The position numbers and the translations under genes were made by a program. Below are positions 1 to 9,762 of a stretch of DNA of 64,000 bases, one piece after another. The notes under the pieces were generated by a model. The model saw only the letters and a list, made by a program, of their open reading frames with translations, was not told where the DNA came from and did not search any database. Where the stretch lies: assembly GCA_030512295.1 (NCBI GenBank), contig JAULSR010000002.1, positions 1,984,001-2,048,000 of the forward strand, written 5' to 3'. The number at the start of each line of letters is the position of its first letter. Positions within the stretch are counted from its first letter, which is position 1. Source of the stretch: Bombardia bombarda (lineage: Eukaryota > Ascomycota > Sordariomycetes > Sordariales > Lasiosphaeriaceae).

Positions 1-373
1 CAAAGAATACAGGTCTTCCTGTGTACTGTGTAATGCCATATTCTTGCATTAACTGTGAATTGACAGATTTCGGAGCGGGTGGATCGTGCTCCCATTGGAG
101 ATGTAATTATGACGTCACTTACATAACAGCAACCGGCGACAACCTCGATGTTGCAGCGTCTTGATGCGCGAGGTTATGAAGTCTGATCAAATCACGGATA
201 ATTACTGCATCATGGCGTGATCATTGTCAAAAATAATAATTGAGTGCACTGAATGCGACAGCGATGCCACGTTTGTGCAGTGTGCAGTCTTGTTCATTTC
301 TGTCATGTCCCGTCCCTAATCAACGCCATTCCTTCCCGATAACGTTTAAAAATACACACGTCTTCCACAAACT
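1..373. other. Intergenic, left edge
   Basis: No coding sequence is supported here. The stretch lies downstream of the small gene on the minus strand and is moderately AT-rich. A perfect palindromic CRE-like octamer (TGACGTCA) sits at 110-117; one such octamer can occur by chance. Confidence 0.4.
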
Positions 374-647
374 CTACTCAGGCTTTGTCGTCTTGGCAAA
401 CTTCTTGGTGACTTCGTCCTCCAAAGGACCCTTGGGGTTAGAGGTCAAGTTCTGCACAAGTTTCATTATCAGTATAGGTTCAATAACCAGGCTAGAAATT
501 GTTGGCTCAACCTACGTCCAACACTGATTGGTTGTTTTCCTTCTTGTTGGTAGAATCGTCTATTCCCTTGCCAGTTCCGGGGGTATCGTTGAGCTGCTTG
601 CCTGACTGCTCCTCAGGAGGAGGGGACTCGGCGGCACGATCAGACAT
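374..647 (-). CDS. Small conserved polar protein, two exons
   Basis: Exons on the minus strand are 647-516 and 451-374, joined at a GTAGGT donor and a TGCAG acceptor in phase 0, giving 69 residues. The protein is almost entirely polar: it starts MSDRAAESPPPEEQSGKQ, has a GTGKGIDDSTNKKENNQS stretch, and ends KGPLEDEVTKKFAKTTKPE. There is no signal peptide, membrane segment or known catalytic motif. The pattern resembles short conserved hypothetical proteins of filamentous ascomycetes, but I cannot assign a function. The intron and good codon structure argue that it is a real gene despite its size. The upstream region carries STRE-like AGGGG/CCCCT elements. Confidence 0.75.
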
Positions 648-1945
648 GATGATTGGGGGTGGTTTGTTGTTTGAGGAAGTGTGTTTGTGTGGTGTGTGGT
701 GTGCAAAAGGTTGTCAAGATGCTTGATGGTAGGCTTGGTTTGTTGGCTGGATGAACGAGACTGAACTCCAAAGATGTCTCAGGAGGTCAAAAGGGGTGAT
801 TAAATACCCCAAATCGACGGCGTTCCAAGCGTTTACATCAGCAGATGAGCTCTCCTCTGTGCTGCTTATGATGCCCAACGAACCTTCCGTCATTGTACCT
901 GGAGCGCTGTGGCATTACATCATAGACCGGCATCAGCCAACGTGCCCCTTGTCCCCGCTGTAAGTCCCCGCATAGTGCGTGCCCGGCAGTCGCAAGTTAC
1001 AGCGGCTTGGGGGTTTGGGGGTTTGGGGGCGCTGTCAGCCTTGCATAGCGAGATCGGAAGGCTAGGTGCAACTGCATGCCCGCCCTGGAATGTTATGAAG
1101 GTACCGGTAGGGCTCTTTTAGGTCCATCGTCCGCCTCCGCACCAATCGTCCCACCATCTCCAAATGCACTGGACTGGCACCATCCGAGGGGGTCGCATAA
1201 ACGGCCATATTGTTGTTGTCCATGCCACGGCCGGCTCTAAGAAGCCTCTTGTTTATTTTGATTCCAAAATGAACTGATGCAGCATCGTTGGCCTCAAGAG
1301 CAGACGCCCGGCCGTTTTACTTTGCTAACGCACCACGCCACACGAAAAGAAGCCTTGACCATCAATTGGAGCTGGATTTAGTGTCGTCCTTGCTTGCCCG
1401 GCAACCCGGGAGCCCGACGCCCGTCATTCCATGTTCCTCACAGCAACCACGGCCTAGACTAAGCCTAACTTTCCATCACGCCCATCAACCATCTAACAAG
1501 GTGGTTGAAACCACAGTCCTCGTCATGCCGGATCTCAACTCTGTTCCACCTTCGCCCTACGTCCCCGCATCCGCAACTGCATCCACTCCCAAGGTAGGAT
1601 AGACAAGTTCACAATACATACCTCACCCCGCGGCCAAACAGGTGGTAGCAAATGACCGGGACCCCACCCCCGCCGTTTGTGTGAAGCTTGTCCGCCCTCA
1701 ACATCAGTATCCCTTCAGACCAATGCGTCACCCTCCAATCACCCAAGAGCACCGGAAGTATCCGGCGGTAGTTGTCCTCCATTGCGCAAAATCCACTCTC
1801 CAGCTTTAATAACCTGGTGCGCTGAGATTCCTCGGCTGGGAAATCTCCAGTCTCTACTCTCTCCACCTTCTCCAGCAACAACCCCAGCAACATAGCACAA
1901 TAGACCAGCGAGAAATACCCAACTTACTCTCTAACCATATATCAG
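648..1945. other. Divergent intergenic region
   Basis: Promoter space between the small minus-strand gene and the plus-strand coiled-coil gene. At 793-810 an inverted pair GGGGT/ACCCC overlaps STRE-like AGGGG boxes about 150 nt upstream of the minus-strand ATG. Nothing coding is convincing; short open frames here lack conserved composition. Confidence 0.4.
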
Positions 1946-3265
1946 ATGGGTGACAACACTGGCGTTGGCCCTGGTCCGGGCCCGACAAGACTTCCGCGTC
2001 CTTTGACAGCCGCCGACCTCCATCTCCAGCTCGAGAAGGAGCAAGAAGCAGTGGTACGTCTTCCATCCCCAACTCCCCGTAACGACTAGCTCACCATACC
2101 TTGCCAGGTCAACCGTCTCTCGCGCGAGCTCTCCCTCCTCCGCGCCCAGCAGAACTCTTCAGTCGTCTCCAACACATCCTCCACCTCCGCCAGCGTATCC
2201 GGCGCCGAGTCCGCCCACATCAGCGACACCCAGCACGTCATCACGGGCCCCGGCCTCTCCCAGCACCGCGCCGGCATCCACCACCGCACCTCCTCCAACA
2301 CAAGCGCCCGCAGCTTCACCGCCACCAACATTCCCCCCGCCGTATCCACCGCCTCTCTCGCCGGCATATCCTCCCCGGCCCCCGTCCGCCCGGGCCAGCC
2401 CCAAGCCGCCGCCCTCGGCGGCATCAGCCTCAGTCGACAGAACAGCAGCACCTCGCACCGCAGCCGCACCGGCTCCCCGTCCCCCGCTCCCTCAGGTCGG
2501 ATCCCCTCGTCCCACCCCAGCCAGAGCCACACACCCCTCCAGAGCTGGATACAACCACCCCACCTCAGCGTCAGCGACCCGGGCATACTGGCGTACTACC
2601 CCGGCGGCCGCGTGCCGCCGTACATGGGCGCCGGCGACGTGTCCAACCTCGCGCGCCAGCAGCCGCACCTGGCAACGGCCAGCACCAACTCGTCCGTGGT
2701 CGCGACACCCGGCTCCGGCACTACCGCCAGCGTCGTGAGCGACATGGCGTCGTCGTCGTCGCCCGCCATGCTCCCCGCCACGAGCCGCTACGAGGAGACG
2801 GCGTTCTACCGCGCCGAGCTGGATAATGTCAAGAGGGAGAACGAGGCCCTCAAGCGCCGCGTCCGCGAGCTCGAGCGCTTGGTTCGTCAGCGCCGGCCTA
2901 GCGATGCTGCTAGTAGCCGGGCCAGCAATGCTGGCGGTGGTGGAGGGCGGGATAGGAGCGATAGCGTCAGCACCGCTGCCAGTGGCGGCGGCGGTGCTCC
3001 CATTGCGAGTAGTGTCGCTGCGAGTGCTGGCTCGACAACGGCAGCTTCGGCGGCAGCTTCGGCAGCAGGCGGTGGTGTGAGCATTGCTGCCCAGAGAGAG
3101 GGGGGCAGGGAGCGGCCGAGGGTGTTGAGCCACTGGAGCACCGCCGGGAGCGTGGGGGTGGGTGTGCCGGAGGATGAGGTGAGGGTTGGGGAGAGCGCGG
3201 CGAGTGCTGGGCTGGGGAGGCAGCAGCAGCGGGAGCAGGAGCAGGAGGGGGAAAGTGCGTCGTAG
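1946..3265 (+). CDS. Coiled-coil, low-complexity conserved hypothetical protein
   Basis: Two exons, 1946-2053 and 2108-3265, joined in phase 0 at GTACGT and TTGCCAG, encode about 421 residues. The N-terminus (RPLTAADLHLQLEKEQEAV, running into VNRLSRELSLLRAQQ) is a short helix likely to form a coiled coil. A long Ser/Thr/Pro/Ala-rich middle follows. A second leucine-zipper-like helix near residues 245-275 contains ELDNVKRENEALKRRVRELE, and the tail is Gly/Ala/Ser-rich. The zipper is not preceded by the basic DNA-contact motif of a bZIP factor, so I call it a coiled-coil protein rather than a transcription factor. The phase and composition of both exons support the model. Function is unknown. 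Confidence 0.75.
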
Positions 3266-4104
3266 TTGGTGGGAGATGGTTTGCTAGAGGAGAGTGGACA
3301 GAAGAGGATTTGGACGATTGATATGGGCTAGGACAGGCGGGACAGGCAGGACAGACTGATTACGGGAGGTTTGAGTCTGGAAACTTTTCTTTTTCTTTAC
3401 TCTACTTATCTTTCGTGCTTTTTAGGCTGGCCAAGCACGGTATCTTTCATTATTGCTTTTGTCTTTCTCCTTCTCTTGATGCCTGGCGTTTAAGGTTACT
3501 TGGTGATGTTCTGAGGGTTTGGCAGTCATTCATTCTGTCTTTCGGGATGTTAGTTAACCATATCAGGCAGTTTGCGCGGCTATAGATCGGGTCCCTCGCA
3601 TTCGTCTGAATGGATCTTGATCGCTACAGAGGATGGATATGGGCATAAGAAGTAGCAAAATACAACAAAACAACGATAGCGTGGTTGATACTTGCTTACT
3701 TGGCGTGTTGACTGCACTGGTGATGGCTGTGAGGTACATAAGTTAAATACTCAAGGTAGCAGCGATACGCCTGTGATCATAAGACTTGCTTCTTTGCTAC
3801 TGGCAGTAGGTTGCTTGGCTGGGTGCCTGGGGGCATGAGGTCGATGGAGTTGAGGTGCGCAATTAGAGACCGCGACATTACTTTCTGAATACATCGACAA
3901 CGCAGTACATGCATAAGAACTGAGCTTGTCTACGTGGCGTTAATGAGGTCAAGTTCGCGCTTGGCAGCCAGAAGCATGATTATATACTTGATTTGCACTT
4001 TCTAACTCTAAATACAATGGCTACCTTCTATATGTCTAAATTCATCCTAAGTGCTGCTGATGCCTATGTAAATGCATATATATATATATATGACTTCTCT
4101 TCTA
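3266..4104. other. Convergent intergenic region
   Basis: 3' space between the coiled-coil gene and the MFS gene on the opposite strand. It holds a short (AT)n microsatellite near 4075-4091 and no supportable coding sequence. Confidence 0.4.
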
Positions 4105-6004
4105 TTACGACGACTCCTCCGCCTTTCTTGCCGCCCTGCCCCCGCGGCGATAGTCATGGAGCAAAAACACCAAGCTCAGCAGCCACCCACAGCCAGCCAG
4201 CCCCACGCCCACGTACATGGCGGCGCGGTACCCAGCGAGCACATCCTCCTTGGCCGTCCCCCCAGCCACGACATACACCTCCGCAGTGCCGGCAAATCCC
4301 AGCGCCAGCGAGATGCTATAGTTCACAATCGTATTCACCAAACTCGCCGCCACGCCCTGATGCCGCTTGCTCACCGCATTGCTCAAAATAACCGTCGACG
4401 CGGGGAAACTCATGTCCATGCCCCACGTAATAATCAGCGTACACACAAAGTTCTGGCTCCAGTACGTCTGCTCTGGCGGCATCGTCGCGATCAGGCAGAT
4501 GCCGGTCAGAAAGGCCGACATGGCGGTGACCATGGTCCAGGCAGGGCCGATGCGGCCGAGCAGGTAGCCGGTGGCGATGGCAGCGAACCCGCCCGAGACG
4601 ACGACGGGCGACATCATGGCAGTGGCCAGCAGAGGGGAGGCGCCGCGCAGCTCGAGGTTGAACTGCCAGAGGTAGTAGATCCAGATGCCGAAGCAGCCCC
4701 AGCCGCACGAGAGGCAGCCGAGCACGAAGCCGATGTCGGCGGACTTGAGCGCGTCGAGGGGCAGGAGCGGCATGGGCGAGACGCGCAGCTCGATGTAGAA
4801 GAAGACGGGGATGAGGAGGAGGCCGAGGATGAGGAGGACGTAGACGTAGGGGTGGTGCCAGCCTACGATGGGGGCTTGGTTCTTTTTTGGGGTGTCAGTT
4901 GGGGTGACGAGGGGTGATAGGGGGGTGGATAGGGGGTTGGATAGGGGGGTGGATAGGGGGGTGGATAGGGGGGTGGATATGGGGGTTGGTTGGAGGATGC
5001 GAGAGAGGAGCAAGACGTACCCAGGCTATGTTGATGAGCACGAGCGAGGTCACGCCGGCGGCGGCGCCGGGGAGGTCGATTTGCTTGATCTTGGCCCAGA
5101 AGTCGGCGTCGTGAGCGAGGTGGTCTCGCGCCGACGGCTCCGGGATCACAATCACGGTCAAACCCGCGAGGAACACCAGCGCCACGGCGAACGAGAAGAA
5201 CGTCCACGGCCACCAGGCGAGCGCAAAGACAGCCGCCATCGCAGATCCAAGCACACTCCCAGCGGGTGCCATGGCGCCAAAGATGGCAAACACCATGTGC
5301 TTCCTCGCGCCGGGCGGGTAGCTCGACCCCAAGACAGCAAGGGCATTGGGCAGCAGGATGGACGGGCCGATGCCTTGCAGGGCGCGGGCAAAGTAGAAGA
5401 GCACCACGTTCGAGTAGACGGCAAGCCCGGCGATGAGGGTCCAGAGGGCGAACCACAGGTAGCCGATGACGAGCATGCGCTTGTGGCCGTACAGGTCGCC
5501 GAGCCGGCCCGAGACGAGGATGAAGGAGCCGACCGTCAGGCTGTAGGCGGCCAGGAACCAGGCCAGGTCGCCGGGGCTCGTGAGGCCGTAGTGGGTGCCG
5601 ATGACGTGGATGATGGACAGCGTCTGGCCGAGGCCGACCTGCGTCGTGAGCTGCGCGCTGCAGACGATGGCGACAAAGGCCATCTCGTGCGCCCGCGAGA
5701 GGGTGGGCGCTAGGTAGGCGCTGCTTGCCGTCGTGTGCAGGCGGGATAGGCCGCCCGTGCCGTCCTTGCCGTCGACGCCATCGCCGCCACTGCGCGTGTC
5801 CTGGGCCCGGAGCCGGTGGGGGGTGTCTGGGTCTTCTGGGTCTTCTGGGTCTGATTGGCTTCCGGGGTGCTGGTTTGATGCAGATGTCTGTTTCTCTTCC
5901 ATGTCGTTGTGCATGTCAGGGCCCGACTCGGGGTCTGTTGTTGTTGTTGAGCGGCGGCCGCCACCCAAGGCGGGCTTCTGATCGGACTTCTCGATATCCG
6001 ACAT
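4105..6004 (-). CDS. MFS drug/proton antiporter (ATR1/YMR279C-like)
   Basis: Exons on the minus strand are 6004-5021 and 4881-4105, with a 139-nt intron (GTACGT donor, AAAAAAG acceptor), giving about 586 residues. The first ~105 residues are an acidic, Ser/Pro-rich cytosolic tail, followed by a major facilitator core. The loop 2-3 signature GRLGDLYGHKRM lies at residues 166-177, and RALQGIGPSILLPNALAVLG follows in the next helices. This combination resembles the ATR1 (aminotriazole/boron resistance) branch of the DHA2 drug-antiporter family. The protein ends in a basic cytosolic tail. The start at 6004 (MSDIEKSD) was chosen because in-frame codons upstream look like leader sequence. It is expected in the plasma membrane; the substrate is unknown. 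The intron contains a G-rich tandem repeat. Confidence 0.88.
4916..4988. repeat. 12-nt G-rich minisatellite inside an intron
   Basis: About six tandem copies of a 12-nt unit, consensus GATAGGGGGGTG on the plus strand, lie wholly inside the intron of the MFS gene at 4105-6004. Copies differ by single bases. Because the gene is on the minus strand, the pre-mRNA carries the C-rich strand, and the G-rich strand is the template. Confidence 0.9.
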
Positions 6005-7110
6005 TGATCGGTATGCGGTGGTGGTGTAGAGAAAAGAGATCAGAAATCTCTGATCACGGATCACAGATCAAATTAGGGCAGATCCAGGGCCCCTGTCTGT
6101 TGTCGGTAGTGCACACATACGCAAGTACACGCGGGATTCCTTCCCTTTAAACAATGATGGTGACATCGGGGGCGTTTGTTCTGCTGTAGGACCTTAGACT
6201 CTGTAGGCGAGAGCGACCTCGAATCTCCGTCGTTACAACCGAATCGGCCCAAACAAGACGGATGGAGGCGAGGGAACGAATTACTTGATGGGGGGGAAAA
6301 GGTCTAGCGTCTGCGGATCTCCACATTGGTAATGGATTTCGCTGGATGACAGCATGCCAGGCGCCCCCACTTGCCGGCCTTAGCATGGCAGCGCCCGGCA
6401 GTGGCTCCGCCATTGGCCACTGAATTTCAGGGGGATCGCGCTGCAGGGACTCGAGATGACATTAACCCAGAGGCTGTGACAAAGACAGGACGAAGAGTAG
6501 GTTTCTTGAAATTATTATAATCTAGCTGAATTCTTCATTCAATTTAGGTTTAATTAGAGTTGTGTTTTTATGTCCTTAGTTAATATGTAACCAGAAAGCG
6601 CATACATGCCAAGCCTAGGCAGTTAACTAAAATCTCGCATGTGTTGTGTAATTCTTCAATGATTCCAGTTTGTACATGTACTTCATACCTACGCGGGTCT
6701 CGGCTAGTGTAACCTGGTATTTGAGTTCCCAATTCGCCCGTCCGGAGCCCGACCGTTTAGTCTCGCCATTCTGTGGCTTACTAAGTTGATAACATTCTTT
6801 TAGTCTTCCTGACTCGGTGTTTGAAGTTTTGAACAACTCCACCTATAATCTTATTCTCTGTTGAAAGAGCAGGGTTGTTACTTTCTCGTTGGCATATATA
6901 CCTTGATTTCTAGACGATACCCGAGCTTGATAAAAAGATGCGAGTGAAGAGTGTGACAGCATTCACTTGTGGGATGTCGTTCTATGGATCTAAAAAGGTG
7001 TAGATAGCCACCAAAGGGAGTACCTGTAAGCAACTCCATCAATATTACCGGCTGCCAGTATACACCCTGGAGATCTCCATCTCAAACCACCATCAGCACG
7101 ACCACCCGCG
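6005..7110. other. Intergenic region
   Basis: Promoter side of the MFS gene, then AT-rich sequence from about 6500. No convincing coding sequence was seen on either strand. Confidence 0.35.
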
Positions 7111-7230
7111 ATGCCCTCCATTATCAAATTCAACCAAGGAACGGTCCTTCTCACCGGCAGCGATGGCTACATCGGCGCCAACTATGTCACAATACCCCAG
7201 TCGTTTTTAATTGTCGCTCCGACAATCTAA
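7111..7230 (+). pseudogene. Truncated start of an NAD(P)-dependent epimerase/reductase-like gene
   Basis: An ATG opens a 39-codon frame whose first 26 residues read like the beginning of an extended short-chain dehydrogenase: a short lead (MPSIIKFNQG), a beta strand, then TVLLTGSDGYIGANYV, which matches the Rossmann GxxGxxG pattern. After YV the similarity stops, and the frame ends at TAA (7228-7230). No continuation of the fold is visible downstream in any frame, so only the 5' end appears to remain. An unannotated intron directly after YV with a distant second exon cannot be fully excluded. Confidence 0.45.
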
Positions 7231-7241
7231 AGCCTCCAGGC

Positions 7242-7640
7242 TCAATACACACAACATTGGAACAGACACTGGAACAGTAATCCTCTACGGGCGTACCTGA
7301 TCTTCCCATTGATCGGCTCCTGCAGGTCATATTTCGCCATCAATTCCTCATCGCTCTTTAGCTCCGCGCTCTCGAATCCTCTCTCGATCCTAGCTATGAT
7401 ACTTTTGGTCAACTGTCCGTGGTCGACTGCCATAGGTGCTCGCTTGACATCCGGAGTGAAGTAGAAAAGTGGTGAGAGGCCGCTGAAGTCAGACGGAGGC
7501 GAAGATAAGAGTACCTATGTTTATGTCGGACAAGGTGCCATCCTCACCAAACAAGCTGCTGATGCGACCTTGGTCGATCTCTAGTAGGGAATGGTTAACA
7601 TAGGATAATCCGTCCAAGTTGTTGTCGCTGCGTCACGGTT
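7242..7640 (-). pseudogene. Fragment of an unrecognised gene (3' part)
   Basis: Reading the minus strand from about 7640, a frame resembling real protein runs through NHSLLEIDQGRISSLFGEDG. After a likely intron or break near 7510-7480 another runs through SPLFYFTPDVKRAPMAVDHG and SIIARIERGFESAELKSDEE, ending at a stop at 7242. Codon use and amino-acid composition look coding, but there is no start, and I could not find a clean splice that keeps frame. I do not recognise the family. It lies tail-to-truncation with the epimerase-like start at 7111, consistent with a deletion junction around 7190-7240. Confidence 0.3.
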
Positions 7641-8123
7641 TCTGACGCTGGTCTTTTCTCCTGTATGAGAGCAGCACGGGCTTCCCGATCCAATCTCACA
7701 GGATGTAAATCATATCAAGCCCTCCTCCCATTGTGCCATATTGCAGCTGCCAAGTCTCTTGTGGGAACAGTAGGGATTGGATGATATGATATGATGCTAA
7801 AACATGGAATGAAAAACGTAAGTGGGTCTCTCAGCTCTGAATAGCATCTCTGTTCATCTGAGTCAAAGTATTGGGGGGTTTGGCGGCCAACATTCACAGA
7901 CGGCTTGGGAACATTGAAGTGCCATCTCATTCTCGCATTTATATCTCGTATTAAATCATCCCCAACCATATTCTCTCACCGACTGACACTTACCACTCAA
8001 AACAACCTTTCCCATCAAAACAGAGTTCTCTCAATAGTACAATTAATGCGTAATTACTTGACGATACCCGAAATTGATCAACCGCGTACTACATACCCAT
8101 ACAACAGCATCCTTCGGACCATC

Positions 8124-9383
8124 ATGGCGTCGCAGGACACACCCAAAGACCATATTCTTGCTGTCGGGGATTATCTCTATCGCAACAATATCCAAAAACT
8201 TGTCGAAATGAACCCCCATGCCAACGAGGAACCACTTACAGATTATGAAGGAGTTATTCAAATCTGGACGTTTCTGGGCACCATTCTGTCAGACGCTCGA
8301 ACAATCAGCGACAGACCCTCATCTCCACTGTCGTCACCACCACAGCCGTCGCCCACGCCAAAGAAAACGGTTCAGTTCGTCGACCTTGGTTCAGACACCC
8401 CAACCAGACAAAGTGGGAACTCTGCCAACCACCGACATGGCGGACGCGCTGATCTGGACCAAGTCGGCGAGCCATACATGTTCCCGATCGAATATCGGCC
8501 TCTCGGACCAAAGTATCCGAGCGGCTGCATCCACCTGCCCCTGCCACCACAGGAACAGTCATTCTCCCTTTTGGGCTGGTTCGGCATTGTGCCATCGCTG
8601 CAAAAGATGCTGCGGAAGCAGGTCTGGGTCGGCCCCTGGGACAGCCCCATCCTCACTGGCAAGGCGAGCGACTACGATGGGCTCTACTGCGTCGTCGACC
8701 TCGTGTACAAGCTGTACCAGCTCGAGAAGAAGTGCATGGGCGTCTCCTACGAGCTGAAGAGACTGAACACGGCTTTGAGCGAGTTTGGCACGGCTATTGA
8801 CGATGTGGCTGAGACGACTACGACAACAGCGACATCCAGTGACGACCGCGTGGACATGCCCGAGTTTCTGGCCACGCGGTACAACGAGAACCGTGACAAA
8901 GCCGCATTTTCACTGGAGAAAATCAACAGCGCGAGCGAGAGAATCTCTACCATGTTGGTTTGGATACAGGACACGGTCACCATAATACTGTCTGACAATA
9001 CGACGTGGGCCCTGAGCCAGGTCGAGGATGGCAGGCTTCTTCTCGACGGACCAGGGCACGCCATCCACCCGGGCAGGCTGGAGGCCGTGCTCGTGGCTAT
9101 CAATCTCTGCTGTCAGTGGCATGCTGACTTTGTGGCTGCTGTCACGCAGGACCTGGAGCGGCTCGGAGAGATGGAGCTGGACTCGGCTGAGCCGGGGGTG
9201 CTCGGGGCCATTGTTGGCCGTGGCCCGGTTTACTTCGCGCAGAGGGATGACTTGAAGAGGAGGGAGTTGGCCAGCAACTGCATGCTGTACAGGTATGAGG
9301 CGTGTAGCGAGGCGTTGTCGAGCCTGAGGGCATTCAGGCGAAAGATGAGCTGGGAGGAATCTGATGCTGGAGGTGATCTCTGA
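8124..9383 (+). CDS. Hypothetical protein, single exon
   Basis: An uninterrupted frame of 419 codons from an ATG with strong context (ATCATGG). An in-frame ATG at 8046 with poor context would add 26 residues. The N-terminal ~60 residues look helical, residues 65-115 are Ser/Pro-rich and probably disordered, and the remainder is a mixed alpha-rich domain containing GPWDSPILTGKASDYDGLY and VYKLYQLEKKCMGVSYELKR. No signal peptide, membrane helix, HET motif or catalytic signature was seen. The good codon structure over 1.2 kb makes it a likely gene. It sits in an accessory-looking region beside an AAA ATPase and a HET protein. The function is not known. Confidence 0.65.
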   Translation: MASQDTPKDHILAVGDYLYRNNIQKLVEMNPHANEEPLTDYEGVIQIWTFLGTILSDARTISDRPSSPLSSPPQPSPTPKKTVQFVDLGSDTPTRQSGNSANHRHGGRADLDQVGEPYMFPIEYRPLGPKYPSGCIHLPLPPQEQSFSLLGWFGIVPSLQKMLRKQVWVGPWDSPILTGKASDYDGLYCVVDLVYKLYQLEKKCMGVSYELKRLNTALSEFGTAIDDVAETTTTTATSSDDRVDMPEFLATRYNENRDKAAFSLEKINSASERISTMLVWIQDTVTIILSDNTTWALSQVEDGRLLLDGPGHAIHPGRLEAVLVAINLCCQWHADFVAAVTQDLERLGEMELDSAEPGVLGAIVGRGPVYFAQRDDLKRRELASNCMLYRYEACSEALSSLRAFRRKMSWEESDAGGDL

Positions 9384-9762
9384 GAAGAGAATCTGGGAGG
9401 GCGTGCGGGTGATTACCGTAGGCAGGAAGCAGCCAGAATGTTGGCAAGTGCGAGGCTCTTATCTACCGGGAATATAGTTTGCCTGAAACTTGAATAGTGG
9501 TTTAAAACATAGTTAAGGTTGTCAAGGGGTAATGAAGGGTTAGATATCCCCCTTTCACCGTGTGTTGAGCGTGATTGGTACGCCTTGTGAAATTTAACCA
9601 CACGACAAAGGAGGTTTTTTTTTTTTTTGCACCAAACTTCCATTTTATTGACAGTCCTCGCTAGACCGGATGCAGATGCACATATCGAATGACCTAGCTT
9701 TCAGAAAATGTGAATAGAAGATTATCCCTCGTCTCTTACGTCAGCGCGCACGCCTCCCAGTG
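9384..9762. other. Convergent intergenic region
   Basis: 3' space between the hypothetical gene and the AAA ATPase gene, including a T-run near 9616-9629. Nothing coding is seen. Confidence 0.4.

Noticed and set aside
2086..3141. Minus-strand frames of 84-213 codons
   Set aside because: Antisense to the coiled-coil protein, whose two exons join in phase and contain recognisable heptads.
4072..5713. Plus-strand frames of 281 codons each
   Set aside because: They are shadows of the minus-strand MFS transporter, with His/Arg/Glu-rich translations typical of antisense frames.
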